Assembly: GCA_013368315.1 (NCBI GenBank) | Contig: JAACJM010000081.1 | Coordinates: 1 to 64,000 of the forward strand | Direction: 5' to 3' | DNA length: 64,000 nt | Source: Tetrapyrgos nigripes | Taxonomy: Eukaryota > Basidiomycota > Agaricomycetes > Agaricales > Campanellaceae | Part shown: positions 45,513 to 57,276 of the stretch, piece after piece | How the letters are laid out: every line of letters begins with the position of its first letter | How positions within the stretch are numbered: position 1 is the stretch's first letter | Made by a program: the position numbers and the translations under genes | Notes under the pieces: generated by a model | The model's input: the letters and a program-made list of their open reading frames with translations, nothing else | Told to the model about the DNA's origin: nothing | Databases searched by the model: none

Positions 45513-46481
45513 CGTACGCGGGAAGGCCGAGGTTCAATTTCGATTTTTGATTTCGGGTTTATCAAACTGGCCCGGGCATCGGGTATTATACAGTCTTTGT
45601 GTGACATGTCCCGTCGTCCCGTCGATCACCTCTCCTCCATATCTGGTATTATCATGTACGAGGGAAATGACAAATGTAGGCCAACGTTGCGCGTAGCATG
45701 ATAACGATGCCCAAAATGTGAGGGAACGGCATACCGGCACGGTATGGGTTTTCGGCGGGCTAGGGGGTACGGGTACGGCTCAGCATATCTGAACCCGCCG
45801 CCAACTGTGACCCTTTGACGGGATACTTATTAGACGTGTCGGCGTATGCCTATAATCATAATTACTATTTCAATCTTGATGTTGCCAGCACCATACTGAC
45901 ACGAAATTCCGTCTACAGCCCTTTATTTTCTCTCAAAATGCTTCTGCGTGTACAAATCCTGCAGGTTCTGCTTATGACCAGCTCCCCCTGTCGCAACCCT
46001 TGACCCGTCATCACGGGTACAGCACACGCCTACCGTAGTAAGATGATAAGGCGCTACATTTGGGCGGGATTCAGAGACCACTTCTCCGTTATTTCTCGGC
46101 TTCTCAAATTGGATGAGAGATGGCTGCACATTCCAATCTCAGTGGACAGAATCTTCGGAACAAGTTTCCATTTAATTAGTTATATCAAATACTATCAGCA
46201 GATAAGTATTTTATGTCCGTAAAATTAAATTAAATTAATCAGAATCTTCCTCTTCCGAAGTTTCCCGAGAGGAAAGTGAGCGCAAATTCATCTGTTGGCA
46301 TCGGGCTACGCAACGGCAATGAGATTCAACATAGATGTTTATGCCGGCTTCGCCTTGGACGACGGGAGAGTGGGAGAGCGGGAGATGTCACATAGGGACT
46401 GTACAATGGCCGATGCCCGGTCCCGATTGATAACCCCGAAATCAAAAGTCGAAATTGAACCTTGGCCTTCCCGCGTGCGGT
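45513..46481. repeat. inverted repeat pair with about 100-bp arms
   Basis: 45513-45612 and 46376-46481 are inverted copies (GCGGGAAGGCC, GGTTCAATTTCGA, TTTTGATTTCGGG, CCGGGCATCGG). The roughly 760-bp interior has no reading frame of interest. It could be a non-autonomous TIR element or two independent insertions. Confidence 0.6.
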
Positions 46482-47489
46482 AGTCTCTTCCAGATCCATA
46501 CTCTTTCAATTCAACGATTTCATTTGGAACCAATCTCTCTACCGTTTATGATGGGTTTTTCTCACCACATCATCCAGTTGCTTAGCAAAAACCAGTAGTT
46601 ACTAGTGCCATCCGGAGGGCAAGGAGAATGCGGGAATGCATGTAATGACGTATCTTGAGGGTTCATGCATCATGACTTGAGAAGAACGCCCAGCGTCCTT
46701 AGCGAACGTTAGCACATTGGCGGGCTTATATATCCCTGCGCCGCGCGTGCATGACCGACACGTCGAACGCGTCTTTGTTGATTAAGACTCAACAAAAAAA
46801 ATATTACAGATTAGCACAGCATGGAAGCGATGGATATAAAGGCTAGGGACCTTGCGCTAGGCATCCTGATGGTCTCCAAGACCCGAAGCCTAGCGAAACC
46901 TACCACCGAAACCTGAACTTACATACCTACTGGCTTTCCCATACATTCCGAGCTTTGGTTTTCCAAGGAGGACACGTAGGAAAGGGTGAAGAATCATGTA
47001 TTAGAGTTGTAGGTACATGTACGCACGTATGAATGGTGGAAGTCAGAAGAAAGGCGTTGGACGCGCATTTGAAAGACTAAAATCAATTTCAAAGTCCGCC
47101 CTACCAAATGCGGAAGGAGGCACGAGGTGAGTTTCGAGGCCATCAAAACTCGGTTGTCATACTGGTAAACCAAGGTAGTTGAGGCGAGCTCAGGGTCCAG
47201 AGTACTTCCGCCCTCCGGCAGCACTAACTCTTAGACAATATATATAGTACAACGCTAGTTGAGATATCCTTCAGAATGCATTTTGACGTAGTAGAGGAGA
47301 AGTCGAACTGATATTTCGGTGACACGCAGATACACAGCCACTGACACGCTGACACGGAGAGGCGACCCGCAGAATTCTACACACCGGGGGCTCACCAACG
47401 ATCGGATCAGCAACCATTCGAAGACCGTCGATACTTGACTCGGACCGTTGATATTGCTTTGGTGAATACAGCATTGGTTCTCAATTCTC
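46482..47489. other. no gene; CpG-containing spacer
   Basis: Nothing recognised on either strand. Confidence 0.45.
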
Positions 47490-47640
47490 GAGATAATGCG
47501 AGATTTCTCAAGGGGGAGGCGGACCGCAGGTCCAGGTCATGACCCCAGTGACCCTTGACCCGCCCTGGACCGACCCTGATGACCCCGTACAGCCACTGAC
47601 CCTGGCCTGACCTGACCTTCGAGGGTCGGGTCAAGGGCCA
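47490..47640 (+). repeat. GACC/GGTC-rich degenerate repeat
   Basis: Dense TGACCC/GGGTC words; a similar tract lies at 58500-58612 next to a hAT transposase relic. May mark the remains of a related element. Confidence 0.5.
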
Positions 47641-47643
47641 AGC

Positions 47644-47852
47644 CACCTTGGGCGGCAATGCATATTTGGAAAGATCTTTTGGGCAAACATAAATGACGGA
47701 TTTATGCTCAGCGCCGGAGCTACTCCATATGGCTGTTCGGCCTCAAATCGATCCCATATGGAGTAGACCCGGGAGAGCAAAAATGGCACTGAAAAATCCG
47801 AAATTTAAGTTTGCACAGAGATCTTTGGAAATATGCAACGCCGCCCAAGGTG
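47644..47852. mobile_element. 209-bp foldback MITE
   Basis: Inverted ends CACCTTGGGCGGC and complement continue inward for about 50 bp (TGCATATTT, AAAGATCT, GCAAAC). A second inner hairpin is CTACTCCATATGG...CCATATGGAGTAG. The 3-bp target duplication is AGC (47641-47643, 47853-47855). Confidence 0.7.
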
Positions 47853-47940
47853 AGCACTGAGCTAAAAGGCGGACCATGCCTGGTCGGCCCTCTAATTTTG
47901 ACGCGTAGATGTAGCCATAAGAGTGTATAAATAGATTACA

Positions 47941-48285
47941 AGGCCGAATGAAATGAGGCTGAGTTTATTACACTCAGATCCTGCTTGTGGCTATGTTTAA
48001 ACAGTCCCGTCTATCCGTCTGATAAACGGGTTGGACTGAATTTATCTGTGTGGCTGTATTAATACCTTTCCTTCCATGAAACGTATATAAGCCTGTTCTC
48101 CTTATTGAGAGCTAACATGACACTTTTCACCTGCTCATTCCAATATCTTCCTCCGTCGATACACCAGGGACTCCAGTAACGTGTTATGTTCACTTATTCA
48201 CAGAGCTGCTTTGAATTTTTTGTCCGTCTCCCAGTGCGTTGCATTTTTCTCCATTTCGTGTTTTACTTGTAATTCAATACCTTCC
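47941..48285 (+). repeat. repeat family A, 5' part (host of chromovirus 2)
   Basis: Starts AGGCCGAATGAAATGAGGCT; continues after the chromovirus at 57726-57945. The combined sequence matches 30418-30963 inverted. The last five bases CTTCC are the target duplicate. Confidence 0.75.
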
Positions 48286-48678
48286 TGTCACGAATCGCCG
48301 TTCTATTCACCTCCATGGACTACTATTCACTTCTATCATATTCCCATCATCATTCAATCTTCCTTGTTTATGGTTACCATCACTTGATCTAACATGTACA
48401 TCACTTATCTCCTCTGATTTCTATCTCCATGGACATTCTCACCTATTCACTTGTTCTCAATTCATTTCTTCTACATATATACCAAGGGGCTTGTAGCTAG
48501 TTCTTTAGTCTGTTCACTTTGTCTCCGCAGTGTTGAGCATAGTCAGCTACTCACACGTCTCTCGTCTCTACTATTTCCCTACATCTCTTTTCTCTCTCTC
48601 ATCTCTTATATTTTGTCAATCTATCTTGTTTATTGTGTGACTTGGGTGGTTAATTGCTAAGTGACAACGTCCTTGACA
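48286..48678 (+). repeat. 5' LTR of chromovirus 2 (393 bp)
   Basis: Starts TGTCACGAATCGCC and ends CGTCCTTGACA. It lacks two 19-bp segments present in the 3' LTR (after CACCTCC and after TCTCC), one of which lies between short direct repeats. Confidence 0.95.
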
Positions 48679-48904
48679 CTTGAACAGACTCACTTACACC
48701 CACCTCACAAACAGAACCCACAACCACTACGAACCCTTCTGTCTTACTGGACTTCCCTATTCCCTACCTTTCCCCTACGGTGCCCCCTGTGTGAGGAGCC
48801 TCACAGGTTGGCAGGCATGAACAATCTCAAGGAGTTGTTGCACGAGGTCATCTTCCGTCTACACAGTTTCGAGACATAAAACCAGACTCGCCGATTCGAG
48901 TAGG

Positions 48905-49444
48905 GTGGTCAACCGACTCTGTAATAGAAATCCTAATCATACATCATACACACTGGCTCTCAACTTCGAACCATTTCTCGACAACCTACGAGTTCGACCC
49001 CCACCCGAATACTGCTATAAAATCGAAGATTCAGACAGCTTCAAAGACTACTCGCAACGAGTCAAAAGCACAGTACAAAAACACGCCATCGCACTCGATA
49101 ACCACTGGGTCAGACTAAACAAGAGAATGTGGGCCAAAGGTGAAGTAACCATCTTTGAATACCTTCGAATAAAGATATCCCCTGAAAACACATCCCCACA
49201 TTATGTGGCAGTCATAGACACTTGCTACTTCATTCAACTCAGAAATGCTTCTATCCCTTGTAGGTTCAGTCACGACAACTACAAAGACAGCGACATCCTA
49301 GAACACTGCCAAGAAGAACGCGAGAGGTATTACCAAACTCGAATTCCCAGAATAAACGACTACTATCAACAAGGATTCCATTGGGAAGACGTACCCATTG
49401 ACCAGTGGGATCACCTATTCTCAGAATCTGAAGATTTCCACTAG
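48905..49444 (+). CDS. 5' ORF of chromovirus 2, about 179 codons, unrecognised
   Basis: An open stretch in the same frame as gag and closed by TAG four bases before the gag ATG (49448). No ATG opens it (the first in-frame ATG is well inside), so it may be the N-terminal part of a longer Gag cut by a CAG-to-TAG change, or a separate ORF made by another route. It ends in an aromatic-acidic block (YYQQGFHWEDVPIDQWDHLF). No known domain. Confidence 0.45.
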   Translation: MVNRLCNRNPNHTSYTLALNFEPFLDNLRVRPPPEYCYKIEDSDSFKDYSQRVKSTVQKHAIALDNHWVRLNKRMWAKGEVTIFEYLRIKISPENTSPHYVAVIDTCYFIQLRNASIPCRFSHDNYKDSDILEHCQEERERYYQTRIPRINDYYQQGFHWEDVPIDQWDHLFSESEDFH

Positions 49445-49447
49445 TGT

Positions 49448-51070
49448 ATGTCCAGAAGTGGAAATCCTAGAACCCAATCACGATCACGCACTGCATCCCG
49501 AATCCCCAGTCATACCTCCTCACCTCTCACCATCACCTGTATCTGTCGACCCCACGCATACCACCCCCAACGACAGAAAGACTATCACGTTTCAATTAAC
49601 AACCAGTGGGACAACTGTCAAAACAATCCGTGTCCATACCGACTCTCCATACACAGTCGAGTCCTCACTCAAACAGAACTAGGATACGGTCTAGAACCCA
49701 TACAATTATCTGGACAACACGAGGTACCAGAACCTACTCCTGAACCAGAACTCCCACTCTCCCCTATCGAACCACAAAGCCCCCTTAGAAGATCTCCATC
49801 CGATAGTACCCCTAGCATGATCCAAGAACCCATATCCGTTCCTCCCCATCAAATAATTGATCTTCAGAACATCCTTTCTAACCTTGAAATGTCTGAACAC
49901 AATGACCCTGCCTCAGCCACTGCCACCACAGGAGGAACGAACAGACCTCCCACTGATACTCTCTCCAACGATGATCAGCCCCCCTCTGACGACGATCAAC
50001 TCCCAAACAAAACCACGAAAGAAAGAGGAGCGAAACCAGAAAAGTTTACAGGAGAACGAAACTTGGCGAAGGATTGGTTAGCTGAGTTCAATAACTACCT
50101 CTGACTTAACGAAGGAGTATACCCCACGGAAAACGAGAAAATAGCGCTGTTTCTCACACTCTTCACAGGAGAGAGAGCGGGGCGATGGGCTCACAATATG
50201 ATGGTGAAAATCTATGAAGAAGACAATGATTTCAGTGATAGCGACGAGGAGTATGGGAGCACCAACAAAGACTCGTCACTAGGGTCAAAGAAGAAGAAAA
50301 AGTGGACGTTGCGAGAAGTGAAACAACAATTCCTACATGACTTCAAACCAACGTCCCGAAAAACGCAAGCACAAGCAAAGATAGAGGTCATAAGAATGGA
50401 AGGAGCACTGGCGGATATAGATAAGTACAATTCTGAATTCGAGTTATATGCTAAAGATACTAGCTATAATAACGAAGGTTTAATGAAGTACTATCAAAAA
50501 GGGCTCCTGAAAGGATTGGTAGACCAAATTTCTTACCTACCATCTCAACTGAGAAATCTTGAAACGCTACAAAAAGCCGCAGTCAGACAACATATGATTT
50601 GGGTAGAAAGGCAAACCGAGAAGACTCTATGGAGTAAGCAACGAGGGGAAGGAGAGCAGCAAACCAAAGGAGCACAGAGTGCGGGAGGTAGTCGAACGAG
50701 AAGCATGGAAGTAAATGCCTTCCAAAACAATAACCCAGGTGCCCCTCCCAAAATTAAATACCCACCTAAGCTGACAAACGAGGAAAGGGAAAGAATGAAG
50801 AAAGAAGGACGATGCTTCAGCTGTCGTGGACTAGGACACACTACATTTAACTGTCCTACATTCCCTAGAAACACCACAACCAGTTCAGACAACATGACCT
50901 GGAAACCTTCAATCAGGGTAGCAACTACCGAATCGTTGCCCCCTGGAACAAATACCACAATGAAGGAGATCGCGGAAGAATTCACTGCCAAAGTCAGGGC
51001 GCTATCCAGGGAAGAGAAGGAGAAAGCAGCGGGATACTTGAAAGACCTCATAACACAATCGGATTTTTGA
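49448..51070 (+). pseudogene. gag of chromovirus 2 with CCHC knuckle, one interior TGA
   Basis: Ser/Pro-rich N-terminus, then KFTGERNLAKDWLAEFNNYL, a TGA (50102-50104), and ALFLTLFTGERAGRWA: the retrotransposon-gag capsid domain. The zinc knuckle CFSCRGLGHTTFNC is at about 50813-50854. It ends QSDF-TGA at 51070. The interior TGA replaces a codon probably CGA. Confidence 0.85.
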
Positions 51071-54000
51071 ACACCTCCCCTGTCACATCATCAGGAGGAG
51101 GGATATGGACATACATACCAGTAAAAAATAGGCAATACACGAACCTTATACCCTTTCGTGAGCCACAGTTCCCATCTAAGCTAAGAATCACGGCAATCAC
51201 TCGAAATCGACAGATTCCCTCGATAGAACTGGAAATGGAATTAATCAGTAAAATAACTGGATGAAAAATCGACGCAATCGCTCTACTGGACAGCGGAGCA
51301 GAAGGAGTTATCATCAACAACACTTTCACTCAAAAACATAACCTGAGCTGAATCCCCATAAAAAAACCCTTCCCAGTACAAAATGTTGATGGATCCGAAA
51401 ACGTTATGGGATGGGTGACACACTACACCACCCAAAAGTTGCGAATCAATACGCAAGATCGAAAATCGTATCACGAGGAAACTGCCAAATTCTATATCAC
51501 AGACATCGGCAAACACGACATCATTCTAGGAACCGATTGGCTAGAACACCACAACCCAGAAATTGACTGGGTAACCTCAGAAGTCAACCTGACTCGCTGT
51601 GATGATACCTTTGTACTAAAGAAACCACCAGTAAAAATCAGCGCTAAGTCAAATACACATCCCACAAAACCAAAACAACCTGAAGTAGTTGATCCTAGAA
51701 CATATCATCGAGACTACCAAGTGCTATACAAAGAACACGCTGGACCTTGTAAACCAGTAGCACAGCCAAAGATAGCAGGACAACATCAGAGAACACGGTC
51801 TCAGAACACCCGCTCGAAACCTATCGAATTAGGGACACTGTCATCCTCAGAAGATACAACTGGACAATGGGACGTCCCACACCAATGGAGCGAACTCGCC
51901 AGGGAATATATTAACGCTCCAAAGGATTGAGACGAAGAACTATTGGAAACCAAGCTGAGTATCCGAGCAGCTTTTACAAAAGCACAACAGATCGCTGAAA
52001 ATAAACCAACAACAGACCAACCAACATCACTAGAAGAACTAATCCCCAAACAATATCACGATTACTTGTCAGTAAGTAGTTGGGACCACGCAATTGAACT
52101 ATGAGAAGACTTTCAACCGCGAACATGTAAAACATACCCTCTATCACCAAACGAACAAACCGAGTTAGACTCCTTCCTGGACGAAAATCTCGGAAAAGGG
52201 TACATTAAACCATCAAAATCACCCATGGCAAGTCCTTTCTTCTTCGTCAAAAAGAAGGATGGAAAGCTACAACCAGTACAGGACTACAGAGAGCTCAATA
52301 AGGGTACCATAAAAAACGCGTACCCCTTACTGCTCATCCCAGAATTGGTCGACAAGCTCAAAAACGCACATGTATTCTCCAAGATCGATCTACGATGGGG
52401 ATATAACAACGTCCGGATCAAAGAAGGAGATGAATGGAAAGCCGCCTTCAAAACCAATCGAGGACTCTTTGAACCAACGGTCATGTTCTTTGGGCTTATG
52501 AACTCACCCACCACCTTCCAAGCAATGATGAATACTATTCTCAAGGACCTCATTGACCTAGGGAAAGTCGTTATTTACATGGATGATATCCTCATATTCA
52601 CCCAAGATTTGTCGGAACATCGTGCACTTGTACGAAAGGTACTGCAACGCTTACGAGACAACGACCTATACGCGAAACCCAAGAAATGTTCATTCGAAAC
52701 AGACAAAGTCGACTTCTTGGGCCTTATCGTCTCTCACGACACCCTAGCAATGGACCCTGCTAAGGTCGCAGGAGTAATTGAATGGCCAACCCCAAAAACG
52801 GTAAAAGAAGTACAAGCATTCCTAGGATTCGGAAACTTCTACAGACGATTCATCAAAGACTTTTTGAAAATCGCACAACCACTGTTCAACCTAACCAAAA
52901 AGGATAATCAGTGGAATTGGGGAACAGCAGCGGAGGAAGCTTTTCAATCCCTCAAAGCAGCTTTCACCTCCAGACTAGTCCTATTGATGCCCAATCATAC
53001 CAAACCATATTGAGTAGAAGTCAACGTATTGGAATATACAACAGGAGGAATACTCATGCAAACTGGGGATGACAATCGATGGCATCCAGTGGCCTACATC
53101 TCCAAGTCACTCTCCGAGACAGAACGAAACTACGACATCCATGACAAGGAGTTACTTGTGATTATACGGGCATTAGAAGCATGGCGACATTACCTAGAAG
53201 GAGCCCCACACTCCATCAAAATCTTGACTGATCATCACAATCTTACATACTTCCAGACGGCTCAGAAACTTAGCCGACAACAGGCACGATGGGCGCTGTT
53301 CCTTACACGATTTGAGTTCTCCCTAATCCATAAACTGGGAAGCCTTAACAAAGCTGATCCATTATCCAGACGACCAGATCATTGAATTGGAATAGAAAAC
53401 GACAATGCCGATAGGATCCTACTCGATCCTAAGTTCTTCCATATTCGAGCAACCAGACAAGGGACCGTAACTGCCATAGGAGACGTGGAACTACGGCGAA
53501 GGATCAAAGAGTCCCCCAAAAAGGACCTTGAAGTAGTGAGTGCCCTTGACGTCATCCTACGAAATGGACCACGGTCTCTGGTAAAAAATCTACAGGAATG
53601 GAACTACGAGGACGGGATCATATTGTTCCACGGCAAAATCTATGTCCCAGCTGACAACGATCTCTGACGAGACATCGTAAAATTACACCACAACTCCCTA
53701 GCGATGGGACACCCTGGAAGATACAAAACCTACAAACTAGTCAGCAGAGAATTCTGGTGGCCGGGCATGTCGGTATTCATCAGAGACTACATAAACGGTT
53801 GTGCCAAATGTCAACTGACGAAACCCAACAATAACCCGACCCGGGTTCCCTTGGTACCCACCGAAATTCCAGAACGACCCTTCGGAACTATCACGACCGA
53901 CTTCATCACAGATCTCCCCAAATGTAAAGGATTCAATGCAGTACATGTTGTCGTTGACAGGTCAACAAAAATCGTCATTATATCGCCATGCACAAAAACA

Positions 54001-54953
54001 ATTGACAGCGACGGTATGGTTAACCTCCTGCTCGATCACACATGGCAGTGATATGGACTGTGGGATAAAATGATCTCCGACCAAGGACCACAGTTCGCTA
54101 GTAAAGTCATGGCCGCAGTCCACAAAAAGCTCGGAGTAACATCAGCCCTGAGTACAGCTTATCACCCACAGACCGACGGAGAATCTGAACGATACAACCA
54201 AGAGCTGGAACAATTCTTACGGATCTTCTGCAACTACCAACAGGAAGACTGGGTAGACTACATACCATATGTGGAGTTCAGCCATAATACTAGAGTTCAC
54301 TCAGTGACCGGGAAATCACCATTCGAACTCCTACACAGATATCAACCGCGATTCTTTCCAGCGTTCAACCCGACATCTAACTTACCAACAGTCAAAGAAC
54401 AACTTGAAAACCTTAACCAACTCAGAGACAAGCTCAAAGCTAGTCTATCTTCAGCAGCAGAAACCATGAAGACTCAGCATGGAAACCACTCTATACCATG
54501 GATAGGGTACAAAGTTGGGGATAGAGTGTTACTCAATGGGAAAAATCTAAAAACAACGAGACCAAAAGCTAAGTTGTCTGATCGTCGTCATGGGCCATTT
54601 GAAATCATTGAGATAATTAGCCAGGTCAACTACAAGTTGAAATTACCGAAGACTTGGCGAATTCACCCGTCTTTCACGTGTCATTACTATCACCATACGT
54701 TGAGACGGATGCCCATTGGCCAAATTACCCCGAACCACCCACGGAGTTACTGGATGCTGATGAAGAATACGACATAGAAAAGATACTCGACTCGAAGCCC
54801 ACCAGGAATAGAAAGGGGACTCAATACCTGATCAAATGGTTGGATTACCCTGACTCTGAGAACTCTTGGGTTCCCATGTCCAACCTGTCAGGTGTAATGG
54901 ACATGGTTGAGAAATTCCATCAGGAACACCCGCGGGTGTACCGACACAAGTAG
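51064..54953 (+). pseudogene. pol of chromovirus 2: PR, RT, RNase H, IN, chromodomain
   Basis: The -1 frame relative to gag, opening at the T-run over the gag stop. Protease LLDSGAEGVIIN (about 51280). RT with [30 protein letters not shown] and YMDD (about 52577). RNase H with HDKELL and TDHHNLTYF. Integrase with GHPGRYKTYKL, WWPGM, C-A-K-C-Q, D-F-I-T-D-L and STAYHPQTDGESE (about 54150). Chromodomain EKILDSKPTRNRKG...YLIKWLDYPDSENSW. Interior TGA stops near 51262, 51350, 51930, 52103, 53013, 53385, 53667 and 54051; none is TAA or TAG. One base is missing near 54670, before the chromodomain. Confidence 0.9.
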
Positions 54954-55346
54954 ACAGTGTTTACTGTCAAACGTTAACAAGGTCAGGTCCCCATCCGATC
55001 AGGGAACACCTTAAAAAGCCACCTTCCAACAGGGAATCAAAAACATAACCCCACTCCACATTCCAACCAATGGCCCTACCACTTCCTAAAGCCTCCAACA
55101 TCAGAGACCAAATGTCTGCCACCACCACCACCGCCCTCGCAACCAACACCCAGACAACGACCACTGCAGAGTCATGGCAACCAGAGTGGTGGCAACTATC
55201 CAACAGACGGTGTTGTACATACAGACAATGCTCTGGATGACAGTGTCGACTCCGTAAAGGACACCCAGGAGAACATAACGGGGTCAAACAGTGTACATGG
55301 GGAGGGGAAGATGGGGGAACCTGATGCAGATTGGGACAGGGACATA

Positions 55347-56974
55347 CAGTGGGTCAAAAAATTGTCCACATGTTTCGCATTTTTGGAAAGATTGCCAATT
55401 TAAGCAATACTGAGTAGAGATATTGAAATGTGGTCAGTGATGGGCAGAACGCCCTTGATAAGAGCTACAATAATCTGTTTTATTTGTCCTATTTGGCTCA
55501 AAAACTCATGGAGATATGATTGATTTAAAATGGTATGTCATTTGGACAATTTTTTGAGTTGCCACTTCAAAATCAGTATTGTAACTATGTGATGTCTCAT
55601 AGATGACATCATAAGTGGAGTTGTACAATGATGCAATGGCTACATCATAATGATATCATAGCTGCCAGCTGGACCATATATAAGGGCATCCAGTTGTTCT
55701 ATAGCCCTCATCAAATCATGAGACCCATCACATCCACCCAGAAAGACAATATCCTCTCTCTCCTCCAAACTTCTGCTTCATCCAGGGAAATCTCTGCTAA
55801 AACTGGGGTATCCAAGTCAAAGATTGCTTCTCTGGCCAAAGAGATGTATCCTGACAAGGAGAACCATCAAGCAGGGCGTCCTAGAAAGCTGTCTACCACT
55901 GATGAACGTGCTGCTATCCAACAAATCAACACTGGCAAAGCTGAAAATGCTACAGAAGTGGCCAGAAACATCAATCCCCTCCTTGACCAACCTGTCTCCA
56001 CCCAAACCATTCGAAATTCCCTTCTCAGGCATGATGTGGACACATCTAAAACGAAGAAGAAGCCCAAACTCACTGCAGCTCACAGGAAGGCTCGTTTAAA
56101 CTTTGCACAGAAGTACAGAAACTGGACTGTGGATGACTGGAAAAGGGTTATTTGGTCAGATGAGACTAAAATCAATCGATATGGGTCAGATGGACAGCAG
56201 TATGTGTGGGGGAGGAAGGGTGAATCCTTGGGAGAGAGAAATGTGGTGGAAACAGTCAAATTTGGAGGAGGAAATATCATGGTGTGGGGATGTATGGGGT
56301 GGGAAGGAGTTGGAAACATGGCAGAGGTGGAGGGCAGGATGAATGCAGAGCAGTATGTGGACATTTTGGAGAACAACCTTCTGGAGAGCATGGATATTTT
56401 GGGTGTTGATCCAGAGGTGGCCATTTTTCAGCAAGACAATGATCCTAAACACAAGTCAAAACTGGCCACCAAGTGGTTTGAAGACAACAACATCCATTGC
56501 ATGAGCTGGCCTGCTCAATCTCCTGACCTGAACCCCATTGAACACCTCTGGACAACCCTCAAACACAAGCTCAATGGATATGACACAGCACCCTCTGGAG
56601 TTTGGGAAATATGGGACAGAGCAGCTGAAAAGTGGGATGAAATCACAGAAGAAGATTGTCAGAAATTGATCAGGAGCATGCCTAGAAGGATTGAGGCTGT
56701 GTTGAAGGCCAAAGGAGGGCATACCAAGTACTGAGCTAGCACTTTCTGTATTTTCACTTGCATGTCAAAAAATTGTCCAAATGACATACCATTTTAAATC
56801 AGTCATATCTCCATGAGTTTTAAGCCAAATAAGACAAAACAGACAGAATATTGTAGCGTTTATCAAGGGCTTTCTGCCCATCACTGACCACATTTTAATA
56901 TCTCTACTCAGTATTGCTTAAATTGGCAATCTTTCCAAAAATGCGAAACATGTGGACAATTTTTTGACCCACTG
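55347..56974 (+). mobile_element. intact Tc1/mariner element, 1,628 bp
   Basis: TA target duplication (55345-55346, 56975-56976); ends CAGTGGGTCAAAAAATTGTC; terminal inverted repeats of about 210 bp (55347-55557 and 56765-56974). Each repeat carries the word TCAAAAAATTGTCCA at its outer end and its complement at its inner end, a paired-site layout. It encodes one uninterrupted transposase. Confidence 0.95.
55718..56734 (+). CDS. Tc1/mariner transposase, DD34E, 338 aa, intact
   Basis: Start chosen at ATG 55718 (MRPITSTQKDNILSLLQTSA), which gives the family's usual length of about 340 aa; an upstream in-frame ATG at 55628 lies close to the inverted repeat. Two helix-turn-helix regions are joined by the AT-hook-like GRPRK. 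The catalytic domain has IWSDETKINR (first Asp), AIFQQDNDPKHKS (second Asp) and SPDLNPIEHLW (Glu) with 34 residues between the last two. It cuts and pastes the element at TA. No stop or frameshift, so it may be active or recently so. A decayed relative is at 26809-28445. Confidence 0.95.
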   Translation: MRPITSTQKDNILSLLQTSASSREISAKTGVSKSKIASLAKEMYPDKENHQAGRPRKLSTTDERAAIQQINTGKAENATEVARNINPLLDQPVSTQTIRNSLLRHDVDTSKTKKKPKLTAAHRKARLNFAQKYRNWTVDDWKRVIWSDETKINRYGSDGQQYVWGRKGESLGERNVVETVKFGGGNIMVWGCMGWEGVGNMAEVEGRMNAEQYVDILENNLLESMDILGVDPEVAIFQQDNDPKHKSKLATKWFEDNNIHCMSWPAQSPDLNPIEHLWTTLKHKLNGYDTAPSGVWEIWDRAAEKWDEITEEDCQKLIRSMPRRIEAVLKAKGGHTKY

Positions 56975-57276
56975 TAAAGCTAGATGTGTAGCTCACCGGA
57001 CGTCTCTTCGGACAGAACACAGGGGAAACATCGGATGGGGGGACGCGACTATATGGGGGGCACACGTCGTTGAACAAGACGACAACGAAGGATGGACCCA
57101 ACCAAACTGGGGATCATCGGTCTGGGGATCAGTGACCGAACCGACCGGATGGGGGGATACCACAGAGCATGGGCCAGAAACATGGCCAGACGAATCACAG
57201 TTGACGAGAAGGCTCTTCGACAATTGGAAAAGGTATTGTGTTAAGTGGCGTACAAGCTCCGGTGCAAGCTCGTCCT

